Origin: a virus
IMG/VR virus record: IMGVR_UViG_3300042904_000032
Coordinates: 1-50,947 of that record
Strand: one strand, 5' to 3'
Length of the DNA: 50,947 nt
The translations under genes were made by a program, and so were the position numbers. A model generated the notes under the pieces. The model ran no database searches. It had not been told where the DNA came from and saw nothing but the letters and a program-made list of their open reading frames with translations. This document shows, piece after piece, positions 14,571 to 21,803 of this stretch; the stretch's first letter is position 1, and each line of letters begins with the position of its first letter.

Positions 14571-14579
14571 ATTTATTCC

Positions 14580-15641
14580 TTATCGACGCCGAGCTGGGCG
14601 AAGCATATTCGGCGGCGGATTATTAACAGCCGGGGGCATTTGAATGTGATGTTGAGGCCATTGGATCGGCGGCCGGTTAGCTAGAGTAGCTGGGCGAGCA
14701 CCCTCCCTCTGAATCTCCGCAAGCGCTTGGTCCACATTAAATTGGGCAGGTTCGGTAAGAGCGTCAAAGAAACCATCATCAATCACTCCGTACGATTCTG
14801 GAGTAACTTTAACATTATCATTGGTAATGGAGTATTTCATATTAATCACTCCATCCTCCATATTAGTACGATAGTTATTCAAATATAGCACCACATGAGC
14901 ATATTCACCAAACACTTGATGTGTAAAGCTATCGTATGCACTGGTTGTATTCAGGTCCATGATGATCGACCTAGTTTCTTCCATTTTATTATTGCGTGCA
15001 TAGGCAGTAAGGCAACCAATGAGATTACACCATTGAACAATCTTGCTTAGATCATTTGTGCCAGCCATATGCCGAAATTCAATGGTCCCCAATTCATAAA
15101 TAGGCAAGAGGTTAAGCGCAGTATATTTCTGCCATTTCTTACCCTTTTGAATTAGATTTCCTTCCAGCACACTATAGGTCAGATTCGTTGCATACCAAGG
15201 AACACAGAAAATATTCTTATCCCGTTCCTCTCCCACCCATTCAAAAAAACAACGTTCAAATACTTGATAAAGCATCAAGATTGTTTTTACTTGATCAGTG
15301 GTCATGTCTTGTACATTCACATGTACATGCACCGAGCAACGTTCAGAATAATTACTCTCTGTAAATTTATTCTTCTTAAAGAATTGATCCAACACGTAGA
15401 CCAATTCCCGCATCCTCATGGGATGAGTGACATATTCTGCGCCATGATTCCGCAAGCTGCCATCTTCATGGTATTCCATCCCTGGAACGCAATGGCTGCG
15501 ATAATCATCGTAGTTACATCCTTCAATCTCCAATTCTACGCCATAAATCAGCGTAGGATCAGTGCCCATTTCAGGCTCAATAAGCAATTTTGTGACTTTA
15601 TAAGGTTCTACAGGAACCAAACCCAAATCATTACACAACAT
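14580..15641 (-). CDS. Amidoligase (PF12224-type COOH-NH2 ligase)
   Basis: A 353-aa glutamine synthetase/glutamate-cysteine ligase-like amidoligase. Motifs: YGVELEIEGCN (metal Glu residues), EYHEDGSLRN, SVHVHVNV, and TIEFRHM. Members are predicted to form amide bonds between a carboxylate and an amine using ATP. The last 40 residues are a proline/arginine-rich low-complexity tail, perhaps for partner binding. I chose ATG 15641, with GAGGTG 4 nt upstream and a start inside the previous gene; a longer in-frame version to 15725 gives an unlikely N-terminus. It lies 9 nt upstream of the GATase-II gene, inside the peptide-ligase cluster. Confidence 0.88.
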   Translation of the reverse strand: MLCNDLGLVPVEPYKVTKLLIEPEMGTDPTLIYGVELEIEGCNYDDYRSHCVPGMEYHEDGSLRNHGAEYVTHPMRMRELVYVLDQFFKKNKFTESNYSERCSVHVHVNVQDMTTDQVKTILMLYQVFERCFFEWVGEERDKNIFCVPWYATNLTYSVLEGNLIQKGKKWQKYTALNLLPIYELGTIEFRHMAGTNDLSKIVQWCNLIGCLTAYARNNKMEETRSIIMDLNTTSAYDSFTHQVFGEYAHVVLYLNNYRTNMEDGVINMKYSITNDNVKVTPESYGVIDDGFFDALTEPAQFNVDQALAEIQREGARPATLANRPPIQWPQHHIQMPPAVNNPPPNMLRPARRR

Positions 15642-16206
15642 ATTGCACCTCAAACGCCGTACCTGATCGCGCAACAGCGTCACGTAGCTCTTGATTAAAC
15701 AGTTTATTAGTGACAGTAATCGCATTTTTATTACGGGTACCTACCACACGGTCATACATATATACATCTTTCTTATTCATTGCAAAATGCTTTGAAAGCA
15801 CCACAATATTTTGATCTTTAGCCGTTAGATTTGAGCAAATATCTCTGACATTCTCAAAGGTCACGTCTTGCGCACGCATGCGATCAGTGAGTTTGACAAT
15901 TTGAGTATTTGCATTACTGATACCACGAGCAAATTGCCGCTGAGGAATACGGGAAACATAGTATGCACCACCATCAGATGATGTATACCAGCCCCGTTCC
16001 AATTGGGTAAATTCCCAAGACACCCCTTTATCAATAGCGGCGGTATAACTATAACCCGCTTCAGTATCAAATCTCACATACTCATCCCGCACTTGAGCAA
16101 TCTTAACTAGTTGTTTTTCCCCAACCTCAGGGATATACCAAGCGAAACAGTGGAGATAGCGTTGTTGAAAGTCTCGCCGGTTATCAGTAGTAAATGTGTC
16201 TTTCAT
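15631..16206 (-). CDS. Unknown protein within the ligase cluster (191 aa)
   Basis: A 191-aa protein of mixed strands and helices (FAWYIPEVGEKQLVKIAQV, then RFDTEAGYSYTAAI, and a helical basic middle). No family recognised. It overlaps the type-2 ligase gene by 4 nt and the amidoligase gene by 11 nt, so it is locked between the two ligases and is most likely part of the same pathway (inference): a carrier, a scaffold or a divergent enzyme. No cysteine pair or transmembrane segment is evident. Confidence 0.72.
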   Translation of the reverse strand: MKDTFTTDNRRDFQQRYLHCFAWYIPEVGEKQLVKIAQVRDEYVRFDTEAGYSYTAAIDKGVSWEFTQLERGWYTSSDGGAYYVSRIPQRQFARGISNANTQIVKLTDRMRAQDVTFENVRDICSNLTAKDQNIVVLSKHFAMNKKDVYMYDRVVGTRNKNAITVTNKLFNQELRDAVARSGTAFEVQYVV

Positions 16207-16988
16207 TCCAGAATGGGTACATTATAAGTATTTACCAACATATAAGCCACATCCTTATTATTCTTGTTAATCGCATTGAACAGTGGCTCGCGCAACTTAT
16301 CAATATCAAAATCAGTGTCAAGCATTTGGAGAGCAAGGGTGGTGTTATCCCACACCCATGATCGTCTTTGTTCGTTAAACACCCAGAAATTACTCAGCAC
16401 CCGATATTCCAGGCCATAAGGCTTATATCGCACAGCGCCCATCTTCCCATAGAGTTGTTTACGAAGGTCACCGTCATCCATAAGAGTGGACGGGGCTCCA
16501 AGGAATAGATCCAATAGTTTACCCAAACGATTAGCTTGATCAACATCCTTAATGGGATAGCCAATGTGCACATGTCCCCCGCAAGACCGCAAAGACTTGT
16601 CCTTCGCATTGGGCCTCGGGTTAGGCTTATTGGTCCACACATTGAAATCCGGATCGCAGCCAAACATCTTAGCTGCTGGGCTGTCTAGTTCTTTTGCGTC
16701 AAAGCTACTCGCGGACAATCCAGACAACCGCAATCCATACATTTCAAACACTTGATCAGCGAGGAATGCCACAGTGTTACCAATACTTGCGACAAATTGT
16801 TCCCGATGATCTGCGGGAGGAATATTAAATTCAATGGCTACATTGTCCTCTTGCACCGCATAACCATCACCCAAAGGCAACGGCAGGGGATGCTCTTTAC
16901 TACCACCAATAAGGCCCACCGCGCTCTTAAGAGCACCGGCAGCATCCATCAGAAAAATTTCAGGGTCACAACCAAGAGTAAATTTCAC
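16203..16988 (-). CDS. COOH-NH2 ligase, type 2 (PF14395-like)
   Basis: A 261-aa protein of the phage amidoligase type-2 family, a second glutamine-synthetase-fold ligase. Motifs: LGCDPEIFL at the N-terminus, EDNVAIEFNIPPADH, SCGGHVHIGY and LEYRVLSNFWV. It is distinct from the PF12224 protein encoded downstream, so the cluster has two non-identical ligases of this fold plus an ATP-grasp ligase: capacity for at least three ATP-driven amide bonds. It lies 2 nt from the 220-aa unknown gene and overlaps the 191-aa gene by 4 nt. Confidence 0.88.
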   Translation of the reverse strand: MKFTLGCDPEIFLMDAAGALKSAVGLIGGSKEHPLPLPLGDGYAVQEDNVAIEFNIPPADHREQFVASIGNTVAFLADQVFEMYGLRLSGLSASSFDAKELDSPAAKMFGCDPDFNVWTNKPNPRPNAKDKSLRSCGGHVHIGYPIKDVDQANRLGKLLDLFLGAPSTLMDDGDLRKQLYGKMGAVRYKPYGLEYRVLSNFWVFNEQRRSWVWDNTTLALQMLDTDFDIDKLREPLFNAINKNNKDVAYMLVNTYNVPILE

Positions 16989-16990
16989 AA

Positions 16991-17653
16991 TTAATTCCTT
17001 TTAAACAATGTGAAAGTCAGGAGAGGATGGTCTGGGTCATACACATAATTATTATTAATAAATGATTGTGTATATACTAGTTCAGAATTAACATCAAACT
17101 CATTAATGACACTAATAGCATCTTCTAATTGTTCATTAGTATAGATATAACAAACATATCCAGTTGTATTTTTATAAAGTGTTTCATAACGAGTTACTAA
17201 TTCTTTATATCGTCGAATATAGTCTGGTACATCGTACCATTTTGAGGCCCCACTTTCACGGTCTTGCCACATTTTCAGGCCGGCACGGGCTTTGATGAGT
17301 CCCTCAATATAAACTGAGTGATAGGGACCATCTGACTGTTTCATAAAGCGGCGGCTTGAAAGGGGGGCATCCACAGGATCGCCCCAATCATCCTTTTCGA
17401 GCCATTCCTCAGCTACAGTTACTAGCCGTTTAATATGGAAAAACAATTTCCCGTGCTCTACCACATCAATTTTATATTCTTCCTCATCCAAAACTACATG
17501 CTTAACCTTGTCAACGAACAGAGTAAGGCCGAATAAAGACGTTTTAAAATCATCAATATCGACCGCTTGATATGCCCCACAACAGGCTGAAAGATACCCA
17601 TATTCATTATAATAACCACCGAGTCCATCGGCAGCGTCTTGAAAATATCTCAC
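16991..17653 (-). CDS. Unknown protein within the ligase cluster (220 aa)
   Basis: A 220-aa protein with a cysteine pair near the N-terminus (LSACCGAY), a central basic and aromatic helix region (DYIRRYKELVTRYETLY) and many aromatic residues at the C-terminal end. No family recognised. It overlaps the class-I GATase-like gene by 4 nt, and the second ligase follows within 2 nt. Its conserved position in the cluster, if seen in other phages, would support a role in the pathway. Confidence 0.72.
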   Translation of the reverse strand: MRYFQDAADGLGGYYNEYGYLSACCGAYQAVDIDDFKTSLFGLTLFVDKVKHVVLDEEEYKIDVVEHGKLFFHIKRLVTVAEEWLEKDDWGDPVDAPLSSRRFMKQSDGPYHSVYIEGLIKARAGLKMWQDRESGASKWYDVPDYIRRYKELVTRYETLYKNTTGYVCYIYTNEQLEDAISVINEFDVNSELVYTQSFINNNYVYDPDHPLLTFTLFKRN

Positions 17654-18282
17654 AGATTAAACCTTTCCTTAAACACTTTCCGAACCCATTGATTACTGGG
17701 TTCATCAGAGTCCAGATATTCTGGATGCCATTGCACACCAAATCCATTCAGATCGGGATAAAGCACCGCCTCAGGCTCACACGGGACCTGCACCGGAATG
17801 TCAACATCAAGATAATGTCGACTCAAGGGGCGCGTGGATTGGGCAATGATTTCGTGATTTGTATCCCATGGTGCTTGCATTTGATGGTGCAAAGAATTTA
17901 CTTCAAATTGATATCCATCACTATCCTCTACCAAATGATCCGCGCCGGCATGATTAGTGACGTCCTGAATCAAATAGCCCCCTGCCGCAGCACATAGCAT
18001 TTGTGCTCCACGACAAATGCCGAAGATGATCACGCCCTTTTCCTTAGCGCCATGCAAACAAGCCCATTCAATGGCGTCTCGCCTGGACGGCCAGGAGCTT
18101 GCCCCTGACGCGGATGATCGACCCTTGTTATACAGGCTGGGGCTAATGTCAGAGCCCCCATGAATAATCAAAATCCCGGGCTCATCAATCGCATTAGGGG
18201 AATCAATTACACAACATTCCCAATCAGGAAAGAAGGCATTCAGGGGATGGAAATGGTTATAGAGTACTGAATATAGCTTCAT
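17650..18282 (-). CDS. Class-I GATase-like gamma-glutamyl hydrolase (peptidase C26 type)
   Basis: A 210-aa protein of the class-I glutamine amidotransferase fold: nucleophile elbow IFGICRGAQML with Cys90, and catalytic dyad VQWHPEY with His186 and Glu188. HGGSDISPSLY early on resembles PuuD/gamma-glutamyl hydrolases (C26), which cleave gamma-glutamyl amide bonds. It is the first gene of the ligase cluster in transcription order. It could remove a glutamyl protecting group or recycle the product of the neighbouring ligases (inference). A 17-nt gap separates it from the upstream gene. Confidence 0.88.
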   Translation of the reverse strand: MKLYSVLYNHFHPLNAFFPDWECCVIDSPNAIDEPGILIIHGGSDISPSLYNKGRSSASGASSWPSRRDAIEWACLHGAKEKGVIIFGICRGAQMLCAAAGGYLIQDVTNHAGADHLVEDSDGYQFEVNSLHHQMQAPWDTNHEIIAQSTRPLSRHYLDVDIPVQVPCEPEAVLYPDLNGFGVQWHPEYLDSDEPSNQWVRKVFKERFNL

Positions 18283-18299
18283 TACATTCCAGCTATGGG

Positions 18300-18557
18300 T
18301 TAAATTTCTACCGTGATAGTTTTAATTAGTTCGAACCCGGTGCACGGGGTGCACATGGTGGATGTGCATAACCTTTGATCACTCTTGTGCCTATAAATAT
18401 AAATCGTCAGGAGTTCGGGTTTGACACGATAGGACTGATTGCACCAGTCCCAGCGGGGGTTGTGTACCTCTTTCCATCTATTATCATGAACACATACTTC
18501 AATATGCTTCCCATCAACATGAGCTTGCATTACCTTAATCATTTCTTCAGTGATCAT
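18300..18557 (-). CDS. Unknown protein (85 aa)
   Basis: The product begins MITEEMIKVMQAHVDGK and has a WDWCNQSYRVKPELL block, a pattern (aromatic plus YRxKP) found in many phage hypothetical proteins; a similar RIKP block recurs in the 109-aa gene at 20.6 kb. ATG 18557 overlaps the stop of the 60-aa gene (GTATGA), which favours it over the start four codons upstream. Function unknown. Confidence 0.68.
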   Translation of the reverse strand: MITEEMIKVMQAHVDGKHIEVCVHDNRWKEVHNPRWDWCNQSYRVKPELLTIYIYRHKSDQRLCTSTMCTPCTGFELIKTITVEI

Positions 18558-18736
18558 ACAATATCCCATTCATAGAGTGCTTCGAAAGCAAGTTGTGAAT
18601 AATCACCATTCACTGGGCCAAAGAATTTTTCTTCGGATTTAACATCAGAAAGAAAGTTTCCAATGACCTCTTCAACTAGCCCATATGGTCCAGCCTTCAG
18701 TCTAATAAATCCCAAGGCTTCCTCGTAAGTCATCAT
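18554..18736 (-). CDS. Small acidic unknown protein (60 aa)
   Basis: A 60-aa acidic protein (MMTYEEALGFIRLKAG, ending ALYEWDIV), mostly helical. Starts 2 nt after the next upstream gene's end and overlaps the 85-aa gene by 4 nt. No family recognised. Confidence 0.66.
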   Translation of the reverse strand: MMTYEEALGFIRLKAGPYGLVEEVIGNFLSDVKSEEKFFGPVNGDYSQLAFEALYEWDIV

Positions 18737-18738
18737 AA

Positions 18739-19023
18739 TTAGGCGGGGAGCACACCCTTTTCACTCACACTGAAACTAACCGGATCAGTGGATTTAGCTA
18801 CTTGTCCTCCAGTAATTTCTCCGGAGACAAACTTCACATTAGGCCATCGCTTTGCGAAATGCACCAAGTCACCATCACGATGCTTTGCATTAGCATAAAA
18901 CACCACAGCGGGCGGGTTATTACCGCGCAGATCATGCTCACGGGCAGTATAACCCTGGTAATTGATTGCATATGCAGTGGCTCGCTCGTCTTCGTAATAG
19001 GGAGCCAAGAAAAATCTATTCAC
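18739..19023 (-). CDS. Unknown protein (94 aa)
   Basis: A 94-aa protein with AVVFYANAKHRDGDLVHFAKRW, then VKFVSGEI, suggesting an alpha/beta fold, perhaps a truncated nucleotide-binding or sugar-binding domain. I cannot assign it. It overlaps the preceding gene by 8 nt. No membrane segment. Confidence 0.65.
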   Translation of the reverse strand: MNRFFLAPYYEDERATAYAINYQGYTAREHDLRGNNPPAVVFYANAKHRDGDLVHFAKRWPNVKFVSGEITGGQVAKSTDPVSFSVSEKGVLPA

Positions 19024-19300
19024 GATAAGGTCCTTTCAATTGAAACGGATTACAAATAATTTCGCCTTCATTATCGATATTAACCACAATAAATAACGGT
19101 CGCATATTCTTCCAAACACAATCCTCATATTTAGTATTGATAATTGTGACTGTGCCGTATCGATGAGTGCCTTTAATACGCACCCGGTGGCCGACCTGAA
19201 ACCTACATGTGTTTAATGCCCGATAAAAAGCCTTTTCTTTAATTGAACTGGGATTTGAAGAAGGCGATACAGTCTTTGACGTGATTTTGTATGACCACAT
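19016..19300 (-). CDS. KOW/SH3-like small protein (start uncertain)
   Basis: The core FQVGHRVRIKGTHRYGTVTI followed by PLFIVVNIDNEGEI looks like a small beta-barrel (KOW or SH3-like) that could bind nucleic acid or protein. The long form from ATG 19300 (94 aa) overlaps the 3' end of the upstream gene by 62 nt. An alternative start is ATT overlapping that gene's TAA (ATTAA), similar to other non-standard starts in this genome, giving about 74 aa. I list the longer form because it has an ATG. Confidence 0.58.
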   Translation of the reverse strand: MWSYKITSKTVSPSSNPSSIKEKAFYRALNTCRFQVGHRVRIKGTHRYGTVTIINTKYEDCVWKNMRPLFIVVNIDNEGEIICNPFQLKGPYRE

Positions 19301-19688
19301 TATTTTCAGCCCAATTCATCTCCTCTTCTGTGAATGCCCGGAATACTGCCTCCGATTCATACGAACATGGATATTCACGCTTATAGTCCGGTGTAATGTC
19401 AAGACATAGGATGTATTTTGGCTTCCCATCATATGAATAAGCCAGGGCTTCAAGGGAGGGTTGGTGCCCAACAACCAATTTAAAAGATGCAGCACCTTGT
19501 TTAGTTGCGTCTTTATTGTGATTAGAAATTATCAACCAACCAATAGCTATTCGTTCCTCTCGGCGAAGCCATGCCTCATAAGCATCTTGATCAGCAAAAG
19601 AGATCTGTTTTGATTCCTCTTTAGTACAGACGTTGATGTTATTAATCGTGAATTTTGGCTTATCAATCCAAATCTTTTTCGACCACAC
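19239..19688 (-). CDS. Unknown protein (149 aa)
   Basis: A 149-aa protein, basic at the N-terminus (MWSKKIWIDKPKFT), with aromatic and acidic patches (DAYEAWLRREERIAIGWLII, EEEMNWAENN). No family recognised; no obvious active site. It is preceded by a 27-nt gap and may have its own ribosome site. Function unknown. Confidence 0.65.
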   Translation of the reverse strand: MWSKKIWIDKPKFTINNINVCTKEESKQISFADQDAYEAWLRREERIAIGWLIISNHNKDATKQGAASFKLVVGHQPSLEALAYSYDGKPKYILCLDITPDYKREYPCSYESEAVFRAFTEEEMNWAENNVVIQNHVKDCIAFFKSQFN

Positions 19689-19715
19689 AGAGTTACTCCA
19701 AAAGGATGAAACGCT

Positions 19716-20045
19716 TCACAGGAAATTCCTCAGCAAATACATGTATCGCTGTGCCACAACACGCGGGGCAGGGTGACTAAGCCAAGGGGCAACCTTATGA
19801 TCGACCTCTGCAATCCACATAGGGAGATTGCGTTTTTGGGTGTACTCAGGTTCAGCAACCATTGCTATGACTCGCCCTGCGGTTTTATTAAACTCATCCT
19901 TGGGAGAGCATAGGGCTACCTGAACACGACAACGAGTTGGGTCATTGTCAACAGGGGATACATAAACAGTGGCACCACGAGGATGCTTGCTATTCATCTT
20001 GCCGGGAGGATGGGGATTGATGTGTACAAAGAAAGGCTTAAACAT
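19716..20045 (-). CDS. Unknown protein (109 aa)
   Basis: A 109-aa basic protein rich in proline and histidine (HINPHPPGKMNSKHPRG), with a VYVSPVDNDPTRCRVQVAL strand-rich centre and a C-terminal RVVAQRYMYLLRNFL helix. No family recognised. It starts inside the last codons of the 34-aa membrane gene. Confidence 0.65.
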   Translation of the reverse strand: MFKPFFVHINPHPPGKMNSKHPRGATVYVSPVDNDPTRCRVQVALCSPKDEFNKTAGRVIAMVAEPEYTQKRNLPMWIAEVDHKVAPWLSHPAPRVVAQRYMYLLRNFL

Positions 20046-20142
20046 GATTATTCCAAATTTTCATAAGAACATAGGCGCCGCCTACAAATGCACCAACCAT
20101 TACGATGATGAGTAGGCAAAGAGATAGAACAATTTCAAACAT
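20038..20142 (-). CDS. Single-span membrane peptide (34 aa)
   Basis: ATG 20142 opens a 34-codon frame: a membrane helix (LSLCLLIIVMVGAFVGGAYV, residues 6-25) followed by a short basic, amphipathic end (LMKIWNNHV). It overlaps the 67-aa gene by 8 nt and the 109-aa gene by 8 nt, the same coupling as its neighbours, which supports expression. Such peptides may affect the host membrane or superinfection; unknown here. Confidence 0.7.
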   Translation of the reverse strand: MFEIVLSLCLLIIVMVGAFVGGAYVLMKIWNNHV

Positions 20143-20338
20143 TTTGATAGTGTTGCTTAGGTTTGAAATTGGTTTGAAGACGGGATAGGGTCTCTTTATT
20201 CAACGCATATCCGTCCACATATTGAAAGAAACAAGCACCCCCACGATTTTCAGTGATGGCTACTCGGGTCCAATTATCCCATCCCTGTTCGCTGGCAAAC
20301 AGGTCATAGATACGTCCAAAAGCGTGAACAACTTTCAT
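20135..20338 (-). CDS. Unknown protein (67 aa)
   Basis: A 67-aa protein starting MKVVHAFGRIYDLFASE, with a central tryptophan/threonine segment (WDNWTRVAITENRGG) and aromatic FFQYVDGY. No family recognised. ATG 20338 overlaps a preceding TGA (ATGA) belonging to the possible small cysteine-rich frame upstream. Confidence 0.66.
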   Translation of the reverse strand: MKVVHAFGRIYDLFASEQGWDNWTRVAITENRGGACFFQYVDGYALNKETLSRLQTNFKPKQHYQNV

Positions 20339-20559
20339 TTAATTTCCTTTTCAAAGATGATGAATTGCCGTCGACAACAGGTAAGACAGTACCGATGTCG
20401 ACTATTTACCCATTTCCCTTGAATCCAATCGCTGGTGTTGCAGCGGCTTAGATTGAGGAATGTCTGTCGGTTGAGGAATACAAATAGCTTGTAGATTGCC
20501 TCTTTGCTTTGTTGCTTCTTTTCCAGCAGCCAAACAATCATCTTGAGTTTTAAATCCAT
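20335..20559 (-). CDS. Possible cysteine-rich small frame (doubtful start)
   Basis: The last 25 codons of this frame, after the 69-aa exported gene ends, encode a cysteine/arginine-rich peptide (RYCLTCCRRQF) that ends in TGA overlapping the next ATG, as real genes here do. The rest of the frame overlaps the exported gene. No ATG/GTG/TTG exists in the non-overlapping part. It may be a short zinc peptide with an unusual start, or chance. Confidence 0.3.
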   Translation of the reverse strand: MDLKLKMIVWLLEKKQQSKEAIYKLFVFLNRQTFLNLSRCNTSDWIQGKWVNSRHRYCLTCCRRQFIIFEKEIK

Positions 20560-20611
20560 GGATAGAGGTCAGTGCTGTGGTGCTCAAAAGCAATACTAGG
20601 ATGTAGGTCAT
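20402..20611 (-). CDS. Small exported protein with signal peptide (69 aa)
   Basis: ATG 20611 gives MTYILVLLLSTTALTSIHGF, a signal-peptide-like start with a hydrophobic core (residues 3-13). The mature part has two cysteines (DDCLAAGKEA, and LQAICIPQ) that could form one disulphide, and a Gln/Pro-rich tail. It is probably periplasmic. The start overlaps the stop of the 109-aa gene (ATGA). The longer frame to 20638 adds a charged N-terminus and is less likely. No family recognised. Confidence 0.7.
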   Translation of the reverse strand: MTYILVLLLSTTALTSIHGFKTQDDCLAAGKEATKQRGNLQAICIPQPTDIPQSKPLQHQRLDSREMGK

Positions 20612-20937
20612 TCTTGATCTTCTGGAATTGGAAGCCAATCAGTAATCCAATGGATTTGATTTGATTGGGCGAGTTCATCAATACGAACAGCTTGCCTATC
20701 CAAATTCTTGGTGAGGTTGCGCTGAACAATATGAACTGAGCGCTCCTTTCCGTAGCGATAGAGCCGATATTCGGCTACCGGGGGTTTAATTCGATAACGG
20801 GCCTGGCCTTCGTTGAAGTTGCACCGGTCGTCAAAATCAACCCATCCAGCGACAGCCCCGTGATAGAATTGGAGCACACCACCTTCCGCGACTTTGCTTA
20901 GCAAAGGAGCAATCCAATGTGCATCATTAAGTTTCAT
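20608..20937 (-). CDS. Unknown protein (109 aa)
   Basis: A 109-aa protein with segments GVLQFYHGAVAGWVDFDDR and ARYRIKPPVAEYRLYRYG, a pattern seen in other phage unknowns (compare WDWCNQSYRVKP at 18.4 kb). Mixed charge, no membrane span. The start overlaps the Trp-rich peptide's TGA (ATGA). Function unknown. Confidence 0.68.
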   Translation of the reverse strand: MKLNDAHWIAPLLSKVAEGGVLQFYHGAVAGWVDFDDRCNFNEGQARYRIKPPVAEYRLYRYGKERSVHIVQRNLTKNLDRQAVRIDELAQSNQIHWITDWLPIPEDQE

Positions 20938-21089
20938 TTTTCAATCCTTTCGGGGAAACGATACATCTCCCACCAGTTGGTATACCATAAGCGTTCCACA
21001 TATTCGAGCCAGACAATATATCCATTAACTTCAACGGGATACCATGCAAACCATCTATACCATCCTGTTAGCCGTTTCTTCCATTTCAT
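20934..21089 (-). CDS. Tryptophan-rich small protein (51 aa)
   Basis: ATG 21089 opens a 51-codon frame rich in tryptophan and other aromatic residues (MKWKKRLTGWYRWFAWYPVE, then WLEYVERLWYTNWWEMY). Such aromatic, basic peptides are common in phage early regions and may bind membrane or protein. The end overlaps the next gene by 4 nt (TGA inside ATGAAAC) and the start overlaps the 85-aa gene by 4 nt. Confidence 0.72.
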   Translation of the reverse strand: MKWKKRLTGWYRWFAWYPVEVNGYIVWLEYVERLWYTNWWEMYRFPERIEK

Positions 21090-21343
21090 AGCAGTTTCCC
21101 AAGCAGGGTATGTAGACCTCTCAGGTGGGTGTCATGGGTTGGGAAATCTCCGTTGCCAATGCGCTGGGCGCAGTGTGCGAGCAGTTCGTCAATACTCCAA
21201 TGTTCAAGGGGACGGGTTTCCAACTCACGTACACGACTCTGAGCCACCGCGAGCTGTTTGTCGCAGCGAGCTAGTTCATCGGCTGCAGCCCTATGCAGGG
21301 TGAGACTAGGCGCCATTGTCAACAGGGCGTCACGGATGTTCAT
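21086..21343 (-). CDS. Unknown helical protein (85 aa)
   Basis: Starts at ATG 21343, which has AGGGAG 7 nt upstream. The product is helical: DELARCDKQLAVAQSRVRELE is coiled-coil-like, followed by an HWSIDELLAHCAQRIG segment. A longer version starting at ATG 21388 also has a ribosome site (AAGGA), so the N-terminus is uncertain by 15 codons. Function unknown. Confidence 0.66.
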   Translation of the reverse strand: MNIRDALLTMAPSLTLHRAAADELARCDKQLAVAQSRVRELETRPLEHWSIDELLAHCAQRIGNGDFPTHDTHLRGLHTLLGKLL

Positions 21344-21362
21344 ACCGGTGCTCCCTAACCAA

Positions 21363-21557
21363 TTAGGTCGCTGCTGAAGGTCGATCATTTCGTTCCTTCT
21401 TAGCAAAGGTTCGCATGTCTTGGGTACCAAGCTGAGTGTGCATGGCACGGTCTGCAATGGCACGTGCAACCCAATGCTTGGAGCTGGGTCCACCCGACTT
21501 AGCACATGCATTAACAAACGCTTCACCGATAGAGGTAACAACACGAGTAGTCTTCAT
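21363..21557 (-). CDS. Small unknown protein (64 aa)
   Basis: A 64-aa basic protein (MKTTRVVTSIGEAFVNACAK, then HWVARAIADRAMHTQLG). Mostly helical, no recognised family. It starts 3 nt after the 76-aa gene ends and lies upstream of the 85-aa gene. Confidence 0.62.
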   Translation of the reverse strand: MKTTRVVTSIGEAFVNACAKSGGPSSKHWVARAIADRAMHTQLGTQDMRTFAKKERNDRPSAAT

Positions 21558-21560
21558 GAT

Positions 21561-21791
21561 TTAAATTCCAACAGGGTTAATGGGCCGATAGGCCGCAAGT
21601 GGCCGGTAGGCCACAATAGTGTAAGGACCGTTGTCATACCAATCATCCGGCCGATAACGGCCTACTTGGCTATGCAGACTATTTGCATAACGCACTTCAA
21701 CCGGATAGGTTTTAGGTGGATTAATGATTGTGTCTGTGAATTTGGTGAGGGTACCCGTTCGCACCCAGCCAAAGCCTTCAGAGAAATTCAT
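21561..21791 (-). CDS. Unknown tyrosine/proline-rich protein (76 aa)
   Basis: A 76-aa protein with many tyrosines and prolines (YRPDDWYDNGPY, then VAYRPLAAYRPINP), including a short internal repeat AYRP. The ribosome site GGAGGCGAAG precedes ATG 21791. No family recognised; it could be a small structural or binding protein. Confidence 0.66.
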   Translation of the reverse strand: MNFSEGFGWVRTGTLTKFTDTIINPPKTYPVEVRYANSLHSQVGRYRPDDWYDNGPYTIVAYRPLAAYRPINPVGI

Positions 21792-21803
21792 CTTCGCCTC
21801 CGC

